The notes beneath the pieces are model-generated. The model was given only the letters and a program-made list of their open reading frames with translations, searched no databases and was not told the DNA's origin. Positions 34,553 to 45,256 of a DNA stretch of 64,000 bases are shown in pieces. The number at the start of each line of letters is the position of its first letter. Position 1 is the stretch's first letter. The translations under genes were made by a program, and so were the position numbers. The stretch comes from Stemphylium vesicarium (Eukaryota; Ascomycota; Dothideomycetes; Pleosporales; Pleosporaceae), in contig QXCR01000014.1 in the NCBI GenBank assembly GCA_004380135.1, positions 62,001 through 126,000 on the forward strand, given 5' to 3'.

Positions 34553-36031
34553 ATGTGGCGTGATTTACGCAGCGAAAAGGGTTGTGGTTACGCGCCGAGG
34601 ATGCGATCTCCTGTTGGCTTCCGGAGGCGTAGTCGACTCACGGTGCTCGTTGGGATTGCGGTTTCCCTACTTTTCTTCTACAGGATTTTCTTACCGGGGC
34701 ATCGCGCAGTCATATTTCTTCCGCAAGATACGGACGGTACCTTAATGCCAGGCAACTCGCATGTGCGGCCCGGATCCCAAGATTCCCAGTCATGGATATG
34801 TCCCGAGTCAGCGCTTGCGAGCGACGTTTTGGTAGTTCTTCGGACTGGCGCGACGGAGGCTCTGGAGAAATTACCTGTTCACTTTGACACGACACTTCGA
34901 TGTGTTCCTGATTACGTCATTTACTCTGACCTTGAGGAGGAAATACAAGGACATCATATGTACGACGTGTTAGAGGGAGTAAGCGACACGCTCAAAGCAT
35001 CGGTACCCGAATTCCAGCTGTACGACCATCTCCGTATCCATGGTAGGCAGGGACTGAAGAATACAACGCATCTTGGAAGTGGACCTGGTGGAGCGCTGGA
35101 AAATCCTTCTTGGAAGCTGGACCGATTCAAATTCCTACCCATGATGGACAAGGCACTCAAACTAAGACCCGATGCAAAGTGGTTCCTGTTCATGGAAGCT
35201 GACACATACCTTGTCTGGGAAAACCTGCTGGAATATCTCAGTCTATTCGATCCCAACCAAGCCATGTATATCGGGAAACACATGTATATTGGAGGCATTC
35301 TCTTTGCACATGGTGGCTCCGGTTTCGTTATCTCGGCCGCAGCGATGCGAAAAGTTACCGTGCAACGGGATGCTCATCTCACCGAGTACGATGATTACAC
35401 GGCCCAGAATTGGGCAGGAGACATGGTACTCGGTAAGGTCCTCAAAGATGCCGGTGTGCCGTTGTATTGGGCCTATCCCCATTTCCAGGGCGATCCAGTC
35501 TCGTTGTTAGACCACAACATTTCGAGAATCGAGAGAACGCCTTGGTGCTATGCGCCGATTACGTACCATCATATGCGCAATGTGGACATCCAAAAGTTCT
35601 GGGACTTTGAGCAAACTCGAAAGCAAGATGGAAAGACCCATCTTCTCCACGGCGATGTCTTTAGAGAATACATTCTTCCTCAGCTAGCAGCAAAAGTTGA
35701 TGACTGGGATAACCTTTCCATGGACATTGAGCCTGACGAAGCAGGGCCATTCGACAAGTGCCAACTCATGTGCGAAGCCAAAGCCGACTGCCTCCAATTT
35801 TCTTATGCCGCTGGGAAATGCTCGACATCTACGCAGGCCATCCTCGGTGAAAGTGCAAATACAAGATGCATGGAGTACTCCTCTGCGGCTAGCAAGTGCA
35901 TGAAGTGGCAGGAAGGAACGCAATTTGCGGGCTCAATCCAGTCGGGATGGGTGATGGATCGACTGTCACAATATGTGGCAGATATGGATAGCATGTGCAG
36001 TGGAGTTGAGAAGGAAAAGTGGGTCGCGTGA
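34553..36031 (+). CDS. GT31-like type II membrane glycosyltransferase with PAN-like tail
   Basis: Single exon, 492 aa. A short cytosolic basic N-terminus precedes one membrane segment at about residues 27-48 (LTVLVGIAVSLLFFYRIFLPG), giving a type II Golgi topology. The lumenal domain resembles fungal GT31 (fringe/C1GalT-like) proteins: PSWKLDRFKFLPMMDKAL, then KWFLFMEADTYLVWENLLEY, where EAD stands in place of the usual DDD metal motif. LFAHGGSGFVISAAAM and the acidic EYDDYTAQNWAGDMVLGKVL follow. The last 100 residues contain a Cys-spaced PAN/apple-like segment (CQLMCEAKADCLQFSYAAGK). Donor sugar and acceptor are unknown. Many filamentous fungi carry several such proteins, probably for cell-wall or protein O-glycans. 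Confidence 0.82.
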   Translation: MWRDLRSEKGCGYAPRMRSPVGFRRRSRLTVLVGIAVSLLFFYRIFLPGHRAVIFLPQDTDGTLMPGNSHVRPGSQDSQSWICPESALASDVLVVLRTGATEALEKLPVHFDTTLRCVPDYVIYSDLEEEIQGHHMYDVLEGVSDTLKASVPEFQLYDHLRIHGRQGLKNTTHLGSGPGGALENPSWKLDRFKFLPMMDKALKLRPDAKWFLFMEADTYLVWENLLEYLSLFDPNQAMYIGKHMYIGGILFAHGGSGFVISAAAMRKVTVQRDAHLTEYDDYTAQNWAGDMVLGKVLKDAGVPLYWAYPHFQGDPVSLLDHNISRIERTPWCYAPITYHHMRNVDIQKFWDFEQTRKQDGKTHLLHGDVFREYILPQLAAKVDDWDNLSMDIEPDEAGPFDKCQLMCEAKADCLQFSYAAGKCSTSTQAILGESANTRCMEYSSAASKCMKWQEGTQFAGSIQSGWVMDRLSQYVADMDSMCSGVEKEKWVA

Positions 36032-36781
36032 AAAGTCTTGAAATGGGGGTCATCCCGTTAGACATGTATACGCAGGTGCAGCGGGAGCAGATGATCCGCA
36101 TGTCAGCGCGTCATCTTCAGGGTCCATCAACGCTGTCAATGACTCAGCGCAAGGGCAGGACTGCCGGTCGCAGATTCCGTCGGAGATGCCACTTCTAGAA
36201 TACAGCACTGTGCCCGAATCTAGCTGTAGGCTTCTCACTAAGGCCACACCCGCGGTCTAGGTGCAGGATTTTAGCCAGAATCGCCGGCAGTAGCAAACTT
36301 GGTGTGCTCAAGGCACTAGCAATACTGGATAAAGAGAGAGGAGGCAGACGAGGGATAGTCTGTAAAAGGATATCGAAACAGTCCCGTAGTCAAATGATTA
36401 GCTTAGACCAAGCTGAGAAAGTGTGACTTCTCAGCCTAGTTGCCATTCTTAAATCGAAGGGTATATATTTACAATAAAAGGTTTCCCATGTGTACGTGTG
36501 CCAGCCTGACACAAAACCCATTTCCTTCCCAAAATTCCGTTGGTATTAATTGTCGCAATATATGCTTACTCATGACGTCGTTATAAACAAAATAGAAAGA
36601 TTCCGCCCCGATTAGACGTACAGAGTGATGATGGAAATCGATAATAAAACTTCTTTTGCGTAGCCTGTGCCCTTTTTGTGTATCGGATAGTACAGTCGTT
36701 AAAGAGTGAAGCAAAGTGATACAGGTTGCGAGAGAAGAAAATGTCAGCAGTCAAGGGCTGTCGGGCGCCACAAAAAGCAGG
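36032..36781. other. 3' flanks between convergent genes
   Basis: About 750 nt between the GT31-like gene and the second Zn2Cys6 regulator. Both 3' UTRs fall here. The part near 36440-36700 is AT-rich. Nothing else is seen. Confidence 0.5.
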
Positions 36782-38971
36782 CTAAAAGAAATGCTGGCCC
36801 CCATAACCGTTTACTCCGTTGAGTGGCGGCTGAAGAAGCGTCGCTGGTTGTTGTTGCTGAACGATATTTGCTGGAACATAGTGCGTCTGGTAAGGATGTT
36901 GCGGCATGCTGAAGTCTGCCACAAGAAGAGGATTCCCAAATGCTGGCCTTCGTTGTACTTGAGCTGGTGCTGGTGCTGGCGCTAGGGAAACCTGGGGCAT
37001 CTGTGGCTGAACTACGAGCTGTGGTTGTTGCTGGAACATGGCATTGCCGTCTTGCATGTGTCCATTAAGTTGCGGTTGCGGTTGCGGCTGATGTTGTGGG
37101 GGTTGCGGCTGTTGCTGCGGCTGTTGCTGCGATTGGTCTTGGTTCTGTGGGGTATCCCAACCCCACTTCTGCTTCAACTCTGTATTGACAAAGCCTACAC
37201 GCCATCCTGTTTCCTGACGTATCTTATCGAAGATTTGGAGTACCTCTTCTTGCTCGCGACGATCTGTAAGAGGCTCAGCAGCGATGGCGAGCGATCTCAG
37301 CGCTACACTGGCGACACCGCGATCCTTGACGTGAGCGCTAATTCCGCAGATGAACTTGGAATTTTGCTCAAGCATGGCCCACATGTCCGGCTCGCTAGGC
37401 CCTTGTAAGGGGTTTATCTGTGCCAGTAGGACAAGGGATGTGTGGTAGAAAAGGCGGGCAATGATCGATGCCCTCTTGATTAGCCAGACTTCGGGGAAGG
37501 CAGATCCCGATATCGTTTGCCCGGGATAGAGGTAGGCCATTGGATGCATCGTCCGGGGTATGTTTTCGTTCCATCTGTCGGTCATGTCCTTGAGTCGCAG
37601 CCACTCGTTGTGTCGTTCCTGTAGGGTCTGCCTAGCAATTTCTTGATTCCGTGGTATTGAGGCGCGGAAGTTGCATATCCTGGCGACCACATACAATATT
37701 CGATGTGTCCAGACTTCTTCTTTCCCTGACTCCGTTTCAGGTGTGAAGTCCATCTCGATACCCCATTCGTCTGGATCCCAAGCAACCTGCCAATTGAAGT
37801 GCAGACAACTCAAGATTTCCATGCCTACGTTCAGCCAGAAACATGCGGCGCCAATGCCTGTCGATCTAGCATTCCAACGACACTCTTTGATCAAAGCGCG
37901 AGCTCCCGCAATGTGGTTCATCCGTTGCAACGCCCGTTCAGCCATGATTTCGTACACATTCAGTATTACGGCAGTAGTCGCACAGAGGATAGTGTCCCGG
38001 TCAGGATCCTGCAAGGAGTGCAAAAGGTCGCGAGTGGCTACGTCGTAGTAGTGAAGCGCTTTCTCCTCGCTGTACTTGGGATTAACAAGCGCAAGATGAC
38101 GTGCACCACATGCAAGGAAAGCATGGAGCAGCATAGGTTCGTTGAGCGCATGAAAAGGCAACAATCGCGAAAAGTGCTTATGTGCGTCCATGCTATCCAT
38201 CCAGATACCGATTTCCTCGACAAAGACCTGCATGTACAGCACCTCTTCTTGGCTTTTTAGGTAGTCGCGGGTTGGAAGGGGGCCTGGGCTAGCCGAGTGT
38301 TCCATTGTGTACGATGATGGTGTCGGGCCGTTTGAGTAGTTGGATACTGTTCAGGTTAGCAAGGCGGTTTGCTTATCGATGCGCAGCCAACTTTGACACC
38401 TTGGTCATCAAGTCGCAGAGCAAGTCCTATAGACCAACTTACTTGAACGTCCATGCTGCTGCTGTGTCCGCTGCTGGTCGAAGTTGAAGTTGAGCTGCGC
38501 CTGTTGGTACGACTCCTGCGCAATGCCCTGGATAGGCGGAAGGTGTTGCCGGGATGCAGTCGGCGGACCCATGCCGAAGCCATTGTCGCCCATGGACAAA
38601 TGTGCGTCCATTTCCTCAACTGGGTACATCTCCCGTCCACCCACGTATTCGGACGCGATAGTCCTCGATTCGTCCATGAAGGCTATCTGGTAGTCGATGC
38701 CTTGCGGGATAAGGTATGCGTTGCGCTCACAGGTGGTGTCGAGAAAGTTGAGCTTCTTTCCCCAATTGCATTCGCGCTGTGATTTCAGGCAGTTATTGCA
38801 GGTTGGTTTGGATTCGTCGCACTTCAGATGGCGCTCCCTGCAGGTCAGGCAGCCAGTGCGTGTCCGCTTGGGTTTGTCGTCTGCGGCGGCATCGCTTGCC
38901 CTCTTCCTGGTCGGCAGTGGCTTGCTGGTAGGGGAATCACTATCCAACGGGGGTGTAGCAGTGGTTGCCAT
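36782..38971 (-). CDS. Zn2Cys6 transcription factor with Gln-rich C-terminus
   Basis: Fungal nuclear regulator. Exons are 38971-38443 and 38346-36782 (96-nt intron), 697 aa. The zinc cluster is near residues 40-70: TGCLTCRERHLKCDESKPTC then NNCLKSQREC, preceded by a basic KPKRTR. The middle is the fungal_trans_2 type region (LLPFHALNEPMLLHAFLACG, ALQRMNHIAGARALIKECRW). The C-terminal 150 residues hold Gln/Pro repeats and an APAPAPAQ stretch, probably an activation region. Target genes are unknown, and no adjacent pathway genes suggest a local role. The short second ORF start seen at 38305 is internal; splicing joins it to the zinc cluster exon (RSISNYSNGPTPSS). Confidence 0.88.
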
Positions 38972-40648
38972 GCTGACGCCCTTTTACCGCACACGGCCGG
39001 TTTGAGGATGATGGCTGTACAGCAGGTCCGCCAGACGGAATGCCACCACGACCCCGTAGCAGGGCGTGCAGCGAAATGAAGACGTCGACCCCTCCACTTC
39101 GGTGGCTGTCGCAATCGTGATTTGGGTGGTTGCGGGGGAGGTGGTGGGTTTGGTCGAGAACCGTTGAGTTGCAACAATAGACTGCAGCGGGATGAGACGG
39201 CGTAAAGTAAGATTGTCGCAACAAGACGTGTTTCGAGTATGGTCGAAGCAAATGCGCAGTTTCGCAGCGGAAATGTAGTAGCAATCTGTTGACGGGCGCA
39301 CGGTTGGTAGGAGCGGAATGTTGACCCGTCCCGTACCTATGGGATGGGACAATGCGAGTAGGATAGCTGCGGGCGGTGAAATCCAGGTGCAGGGCGAGAT
39401 GCAGGAACGCGAAGTTCACTACGAGGCAGAAGCAAAACCAAAAAGGCGTCAAAAGAAAGAATACATTTAGCGGGACAGGAGGAATTGGGGCGAAAGGCGC
39501 GAGTCGAAAGACAGGCGGAATATTGGATTATACCTGAGCGGGCGGGCGATGACGAAGAATAGGGAGGGTGAGCGATGCGATCCTGGAACGGCCTGTCAGG
39601 GTGTAAGAGGGGCAAGTGGACGCGAGGGCCGATCAACCGAGACGCTGTAACACTGACAGCTCACTTGAAACAAGACGTTTCCTGGCTGCCGGATAGCAGA
39701 GCTGGTGGAGACTGACGACTATGGCGACGATCCCAAGCACGCAGAAAAGGCAGAGGAGCGACGAGTTGGCGCGAAATCTGGCCCCGACCTTGGACTGCCT
39801 GCGCCCAACGCCGCCGGCCCAGGGTCGACATTGCAGGCGACTAGGCCAATGCGATGATGTGCGCGCCGTCCCGGCAATGATGCGCAAACTGCCTTGGGAT
39901 TCGCTGTGGCCTTCGCCGACCTCAGATGGAAACATTTCTTTCCGTGCCGTAGGCCCTCACCTGCCGTCCATCATTGCTGTAGCGAGCCATCGTGCCCAGC
40001 CCGTAGCTCCCTTTGTGCAAGAGGCGACAGATTGTGGCGTTCGGTGTAGTGCTGGGCGGTCCACGTGAGCCGACTGTGCGTCACAACAGCAAACGCCGAC
40101 GGCATGCACAATACTTACAGTCGAGCGGTACGCAGACGGGTGTCTGCAGCGTGCATCACGTCCGATCGTCTCCAACGCTCTGTGGGGTGCTGACTGGCTG
40201 CATCACGCCTCGTCTAATCTTGTAGAGTTCTGCGATTAAGCTCGCGACCAGAATAGATCCCTGCATTCATCGGCAATCTCTGCTGTATCCACCTACTGGA
40301 GAGCTGACAACGCCCCAAGTCTGATATTGCAGCTGAAAAGAAATCACTTCTATGCTCCTCCACCCCTTTGCAACTTCGCACGCTGCGATTGCGAGTGCGA
40401 TATTACTGGCGCGACGTCACGCTCCCGCAGATACAGTCAGATAGCTCAGACCCTCTTAGCTCGCAACTGCTACAGGGTCGCGGTCCGGTATTTCCTGCAG
40501 CTCACTAGGAGCAATGCAAACGCATGCACCTATCGTTTCTTTTTGGTCGTTCAACCGAAATACTACCGTTCATCGTTAGCCCCACACATCATCCCTTGCC
40601 GATCCCACCTCGTGCCGGCCTGCCCGACAGCACTACCTCAGCCTACAC
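38972..40648. other. Divergent upstream region, Zn2Cys6 gene / ASA1
   Basis: About 1.7 kb separating two diverging genes. Several short frames occur but none resembles a known protein, and ones that run into ASA1 are out of frame with it. I see no repeats or RNA gene. The long upstream region probably belongs mostly to the regulator gene. Confidence 0.5.
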
Positions 40649-42191
40649 ATGGCCGTAGAACGCCAGTCCGCGGCTCTGCCACCGGCTGTTCCGAGTTGCA
40701 TTCTCCGCGGCCATTCCTCGCAGGTACACTGTGTGCAATTTACCCACCAGAACCTTTACCTTTTCACCGGAGATGCATCAGGCCGCGTCATCCTTTGGAA
40801 GGTTGCTACCAAAAGACCAGCCTACGTGTGGAAAGCGCACAATGGTCCCATTCTAGGCATTGTTCAATGGGGACACGAGAGAATCATAACGTGAGTCCCA
40901 GCATCGTACTTCACTTCTCGCTCTGTCCGTTAGGCTGCGGGAAAGCGAAACAGTTGGTTGACAAGACCACTCGGCGTCTAGACACGGGCGAGACAATACG
41001 CTTAGAGCATGGAAATTCGACTTCAACACCATCGCCAACAACCATACCGCAGCAGATCCAGAAAAGGACGACCAGACGCTGCCATGGCTACTCCACAGTC
41101 TTCCCGTCAATACTTTGAATTTTTGCGCCTTTTCCATGTGCTACCAATATACACTGCGCAGCATGCAGCAAAGTCGCCCGACAGAGGCCACTGCAAGGTT
41201 GACTGACTCGATCCTCGTCGCGGTTCCGGCAACAGACGAGAAGAATGTCGTCATCTGGCAATTCCCAGATGAGTTGGCCAAAGTCGTTGTCACTAGGGTG
41301 AAAGCCGTAGAAACAGGTAGGCGCCTTTGACAAGGCATACTATCCGAGCCATCGCTGACGAGACCAGGTATGGTCATGGCTGTAAAACTGGCTCGCTACA
41401 AACGCTCGCAGAAAATATTGCTCTTTGTCGGGTATGAAGCCGGCGTCACAGCAGCATTCAAGCTGCCTGGGGATTGTACAGGCACCGGCGTCGAGTCGGC
41501 TCAGCTTATCTACCTCAGCCAGCCCCATACCCAGCCTATCCTGTCACTAGATGCTTCACCAGACGGTGACTTCTACTTTACTTCTTCGGCTGATGCCATT
41601 GTCGCCATGCATCGCATACCAGAGCTGGAGCCGGATCTCGACGAGGTGAATATTTCCTCGCAACCCCACGAAACTGAAGATGAATCGCTGCTGAGCGAAA
41701 AGCATACTATCGGTACGACCCTGTCGATACCTGCACCTCAAGAATCAGGGAAAACGGAGAATGAGTCGCAACTTGCAGACTCAAAATCCCCCATCGAGTT
41801 TGCGAAATCAGCGATCAAAGGGACCACCAACTCGCAGACGCACAAGCCGGGTGGGTTATCATCTGCTTCACTTCCTCGAACCAAACCCGCACCGCCTGTT
41901 CAATTGGTGATCACCATTCAACCTCCGTACAAGACTACCAACACCAAGCATGCCGGTCAACAGTCACTCCGAGTGCGCTCTGACGGCCGACTTCTTGTTA
42001 CTGGGGGCTGGGATGCTCGCGTCCGCATATACAGCACCAGAACCCTCAAGGAAGTTGCGGTGCTGAAGTGGCACAAGGAAGGCGTTTATGCGGTAGGTTT
42101 TGGCGAGTTGTTGTCAGGCGATGCTCCAGCAAGGCACTGGGTTGCTGCTGGGGCCAAGGATGGGAAAGTCAGTTTGTGGGAAGTGTTTTGA
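40649..42191 (+). CDS. ASA1: ASTRA-associated WD40 protein ASA1
   Basis: WD-repeat subunit of the ASTRA complex, which in yeast supports Tra1/PIKK maturation together with the TTT and R2TP proteins. Exons are 40649-40890, 40982-41316 and 41368-42191, 466 aa. The first repeat is CILRGHSSQVHCVQFTHQNL ending ILWKV. Splicing intron 1 gives IITHGRDNTLRAWKF, a clean WD-repeat edge that neither raw frame shows alone. Later repeats include FVGYEAGVTAAFKLP, PILSLDASPDGDFYFTSSAD and a final GWDARVRIYSTRTLKEVAVL with WHKEGVYAVGF. A disordered insert of about 100 residues interrupts the propeller, as in fungal Asa1. Length and repeat spacing fit this family; a different small WD40 protein is possible but less likely. 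Confidence 0.85.
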
Positions 42192-42616
42192 AGCTTTTCG
42201 TCATGGGTGGAGAAACATGGTAGTTGGCCTGCCTAGACGCATACGATGCTTATTTTGGTAGTGTAGTCTCGTGTAGAAACAGCAGATGGCGCCTGTAAGA
42301 CTTCCGGTCGTGGCGGATCGGGCATGGTGCTAAGCCGGCGTGTCTTCCCCACAAGCCGAGGCACGATAGATAGGCCGGGGAAGTGGGTCCAGGTTAAGCT
42401 TGACAATCGCGCCGTCACTTGCACCAGTCGACATGTCTTACCACCTACCCAATAATGTCATGACATTAAGTTTCTCGCAGCTGGCGCACATCAGACGACA
42501 CCATAACGAACCAACGCCGTAAATCCGCATCGAAACGCGTCTACCCATGCGAGCAACGCTTCCCGACGCACCCTATCCCTAACGAGACATCCCTTCGTCT
42601 GGCACTGCAGCGGACC
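42192..42616. other. Intergenic: ASA1 3' flank and acyltransferase promoter
   Basis: About 425 nt between tandem plus-strand genes. No feature beyond probable UTRs and a promoter is seen. Confidence 0.5.
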
Positions 42617-45201
42617 ATGGCCGGCTCAGGCGAGGACCGCGGGCCCTCCCCACAGACTCCCTCGACCCCCTCGACCCCCGAGCAAGCCCCAGACCTCAGC
42701 ATAACCGCCGACGACAATGTGCACCTCCACACAGCCGGCTACAACGAATCGCCTGATCGCGGCCTCATACATAGCTTCGCGCGCTTCCGCTCCTCGCCCC
42801 TCAACTTTTTGCGCGAGGTATCTCTCCACTTCTCAGGCTCAGGATGGCGGTCCTTTGACGATCATATTGGGCAGCCAGAGTTCTATTCGGGCTTCAGCGA
42901 GGACATGAAGGGCAGGGTACTGAGTAGCCCGATGCTTGTTGCCAAAATACGGGAGTTGGCTGATAAGAGAGTCGAGGTTGAGGCTAAAGAAGGATTGCTG
43001 GGCGAAGAAGTGCAGAATGGCGGCGGTGGAGTGGGCGAGAAGGACAGGAGAAGCAAGAGGAGGGTGGAGATTGAGGAGTCGCTCATGCAGGTCAGCGAGG
43101 GCTGGACAGACTCCATGATTTGCAAGATGGAAAGCAAGGCCTTTATAAGAGGTGCATACTACTTTGCGACACAGCTTCTGACAAGAGCATATCACCAAGG
43201 CGTCCATGTCTCAAGTGAAGAGGTTCTGCGGTTACGCGCGGTAGCTGAGAAAGCGGAAAAGGATAAACACTCGATTATATTCCTCCCCTGCCATCGCTCA
43301 CACGTCGATTACGTCTCCTTACAAATCATCTGCTATCGTCTCGGACTCGCGCTGCCAACCGTTGTGGCTGGCGACAATCTCAACTTCCCAGTGGTGGGCT
43401 CCTTCCTCCAACATGCGGGCGCCATGTGGATACGGCGGAGCTTCGGGGACGATCAATTATACATCACTTTGGTTCAGGCCTACATCGACACCCTACTACG
43501 ATGCGGATACAATCTGGAGTGCTTTGTAGAAGGCGGCAGGAGCAGGACGGGCAAGCTTTTACCACCCAAGTTTGGTATCCTAAGCTACATGCTGGACAGT
43601 GTTGCGAGCGGAAGGGTGGAAGATGCCATCATCTGCCCGGTATCGACGCAGTACGACAAGGTCATTGAGGTTGAGTACGTTTCCCACATCCTCGAAGCTA
43701 AAGACAAAACCTGACATCAAACAGCTCGTACATTAGCGAACTCCTTGGCCAGCCCAAGCCCAAAGAAAACCTCATGGACTTCCTATCTGCCTCTTCCGTC
43801 CTCTCACTTAAGCTCGGTCGCGTAGATGTCCGTTTTCACGAGCCCTGGTCCCTCAAATCATTCATCACCCAACAACGCGAACGCTTCTCCAAACTCCCCC
43901 AACAGCTTGACACCAAGGAAGACCGACTCCGCCTCCTCCGCACATTAGGCTACAAAGTGCTCTCTGAAATCAACGATGTCTCAGTCGTCATGCCCACCGC
44001 CCTCGTCGGCACCGTCCTACTCACCCTGCGCGGCCGCGGCGTCGGCAAAACCGAACTCATCCGCCGCGTAGAATGGCTCAGTGACCGGGTACGCGCCCAA
44101 GGCGGCCGCGTCGCACACTTCGGCAACCTGCCTACCAGCGTCGTTGTAGACCGCGCGCTCGAAGTTCTGGGGCCCGGCCTCGTCGGGCTCGTCCCAGAAC
44201 TCCCAGAAGACACATTCTACGCCGTGGACCGATTCCAACTCTCCTTCTACCGTAACATGACGATCCACCTCTTCATCCTGCAGAGTCTCGTCAGCGCAGC
44301 ACTATACACACACGTCAAGCAGGGCGGCGGCCCAGAACACCAACGCATGTCGTACACGGATCTGCGCGCCCAAGTCCACTTCCTCTCGCAGCTTTTCCGT
44401 GGCGAGTTCATCTTCCCAACCGAAGGCCTTGACACTAATCTCGCCAAGACACTGGCTGGCCTCGAAAAAGACGGCGTCATCACCATGACGCGAGCAGCCA
44501 GCGAAGTAAATAGCCAACAAGAAGAAGGCGGTGCAGGCGCGGTAGAATGGATCCAACTCTCCCCCAACGAACGCGCCCAAGGCCGCGAAAACTACGACTT
44601 CTACTGCTTCCTTATCTGGCCCTTTATCGAAGCCGCCTGGCTCGGCGCAGTCAGTCTAATGATGCTCACGCCGCCCCCTCCCCCCACCACAACACAATCC
44701 GCGCCACAGTCCCCCTGGCTCGACATGAAGAAGGTTCAAGACCGCGCCCAGCTCCTCGGCAAAACCCTCTACCACCAAGGCGACCTCTCCTACTTCGAAG
44801 CCGTGAACAAGGAAACGCTGAAGAATGCTTACACACGGTTCCAAGAAGAGGGCATGATTCTCGTATCGAAATCACGCGGTGGGAAAGCTCAGACTACTAC
44901 TACGACGATACGGCTTGCGGATGAGTGGGTGCCGCAGCGGAAAAGTTCAGAGGACGGGGCGGGGATTGTGGCGGATGGCGCGCTATGGCGGTTTGCGGAG
45001 AGGATTAGTGCGAGTCGGCGTGAGGGCAAGAATAGGCGTGATGGAGCGACGGTGCAGACAAGGGTGTTGGGGTTGGTGGATGTTGTGGGGAAGGGGTTGT
45101 GGGAAGATGCTGTGCTTGATGTTAACGGGCTGGAGAAGGAGGATGGAGGAGGGGCCAAAACAAAGAGTATGCGGAAGAGGGGGAATATGGCAAAGCTTTA
45201 G
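42617..45201 (+). CDS. PlsB-type glycerol-phosphate / DHAP acyltransferase with C-terminal AKL
   Basis: Acylates glycerol-3-phosphate or dihydroxyacetone phosphate, the first step of glycerolipid or ether-lipid synthesis. Exons are 42617-43674 and 43725-45201, 844 aa. All PlsB blocks are visible: block I LPCHRSHVDYVSLQ with the catalytic HxxxxD, block II GAMWIRRSFGDDQ, block III CFVEGGRSRTGKLL and block IV ICPVSTQYDKV. Distal conserved parts follow (DVRFHEPWSLKSFI, NDVSVVMPTALVGTVLLT). The last residues are RKRGNMAKL. AKL is a peroxisomal type 1 signal, and the animal peroxisomal enzyme GNPAT ends the same way. I therefore favour a peroxisomal DHAPAT-like enzyme. It is distinct from the yeast Sct1/Gpt2 type. 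Confidence 0.88.
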
Positions 45202-45256
45202 TTGGCTTTAGTTGGCTTGCTTGTTTGTACTCTTAGCTATTGATCTGCTAGACAGG

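Noticed and set aside
40327..41118. 263-codon frame overlapping ASA1
   Set aside because: Out of frame with the WD40 exons and runs through intron 1; product has no domain. Shadow frame.
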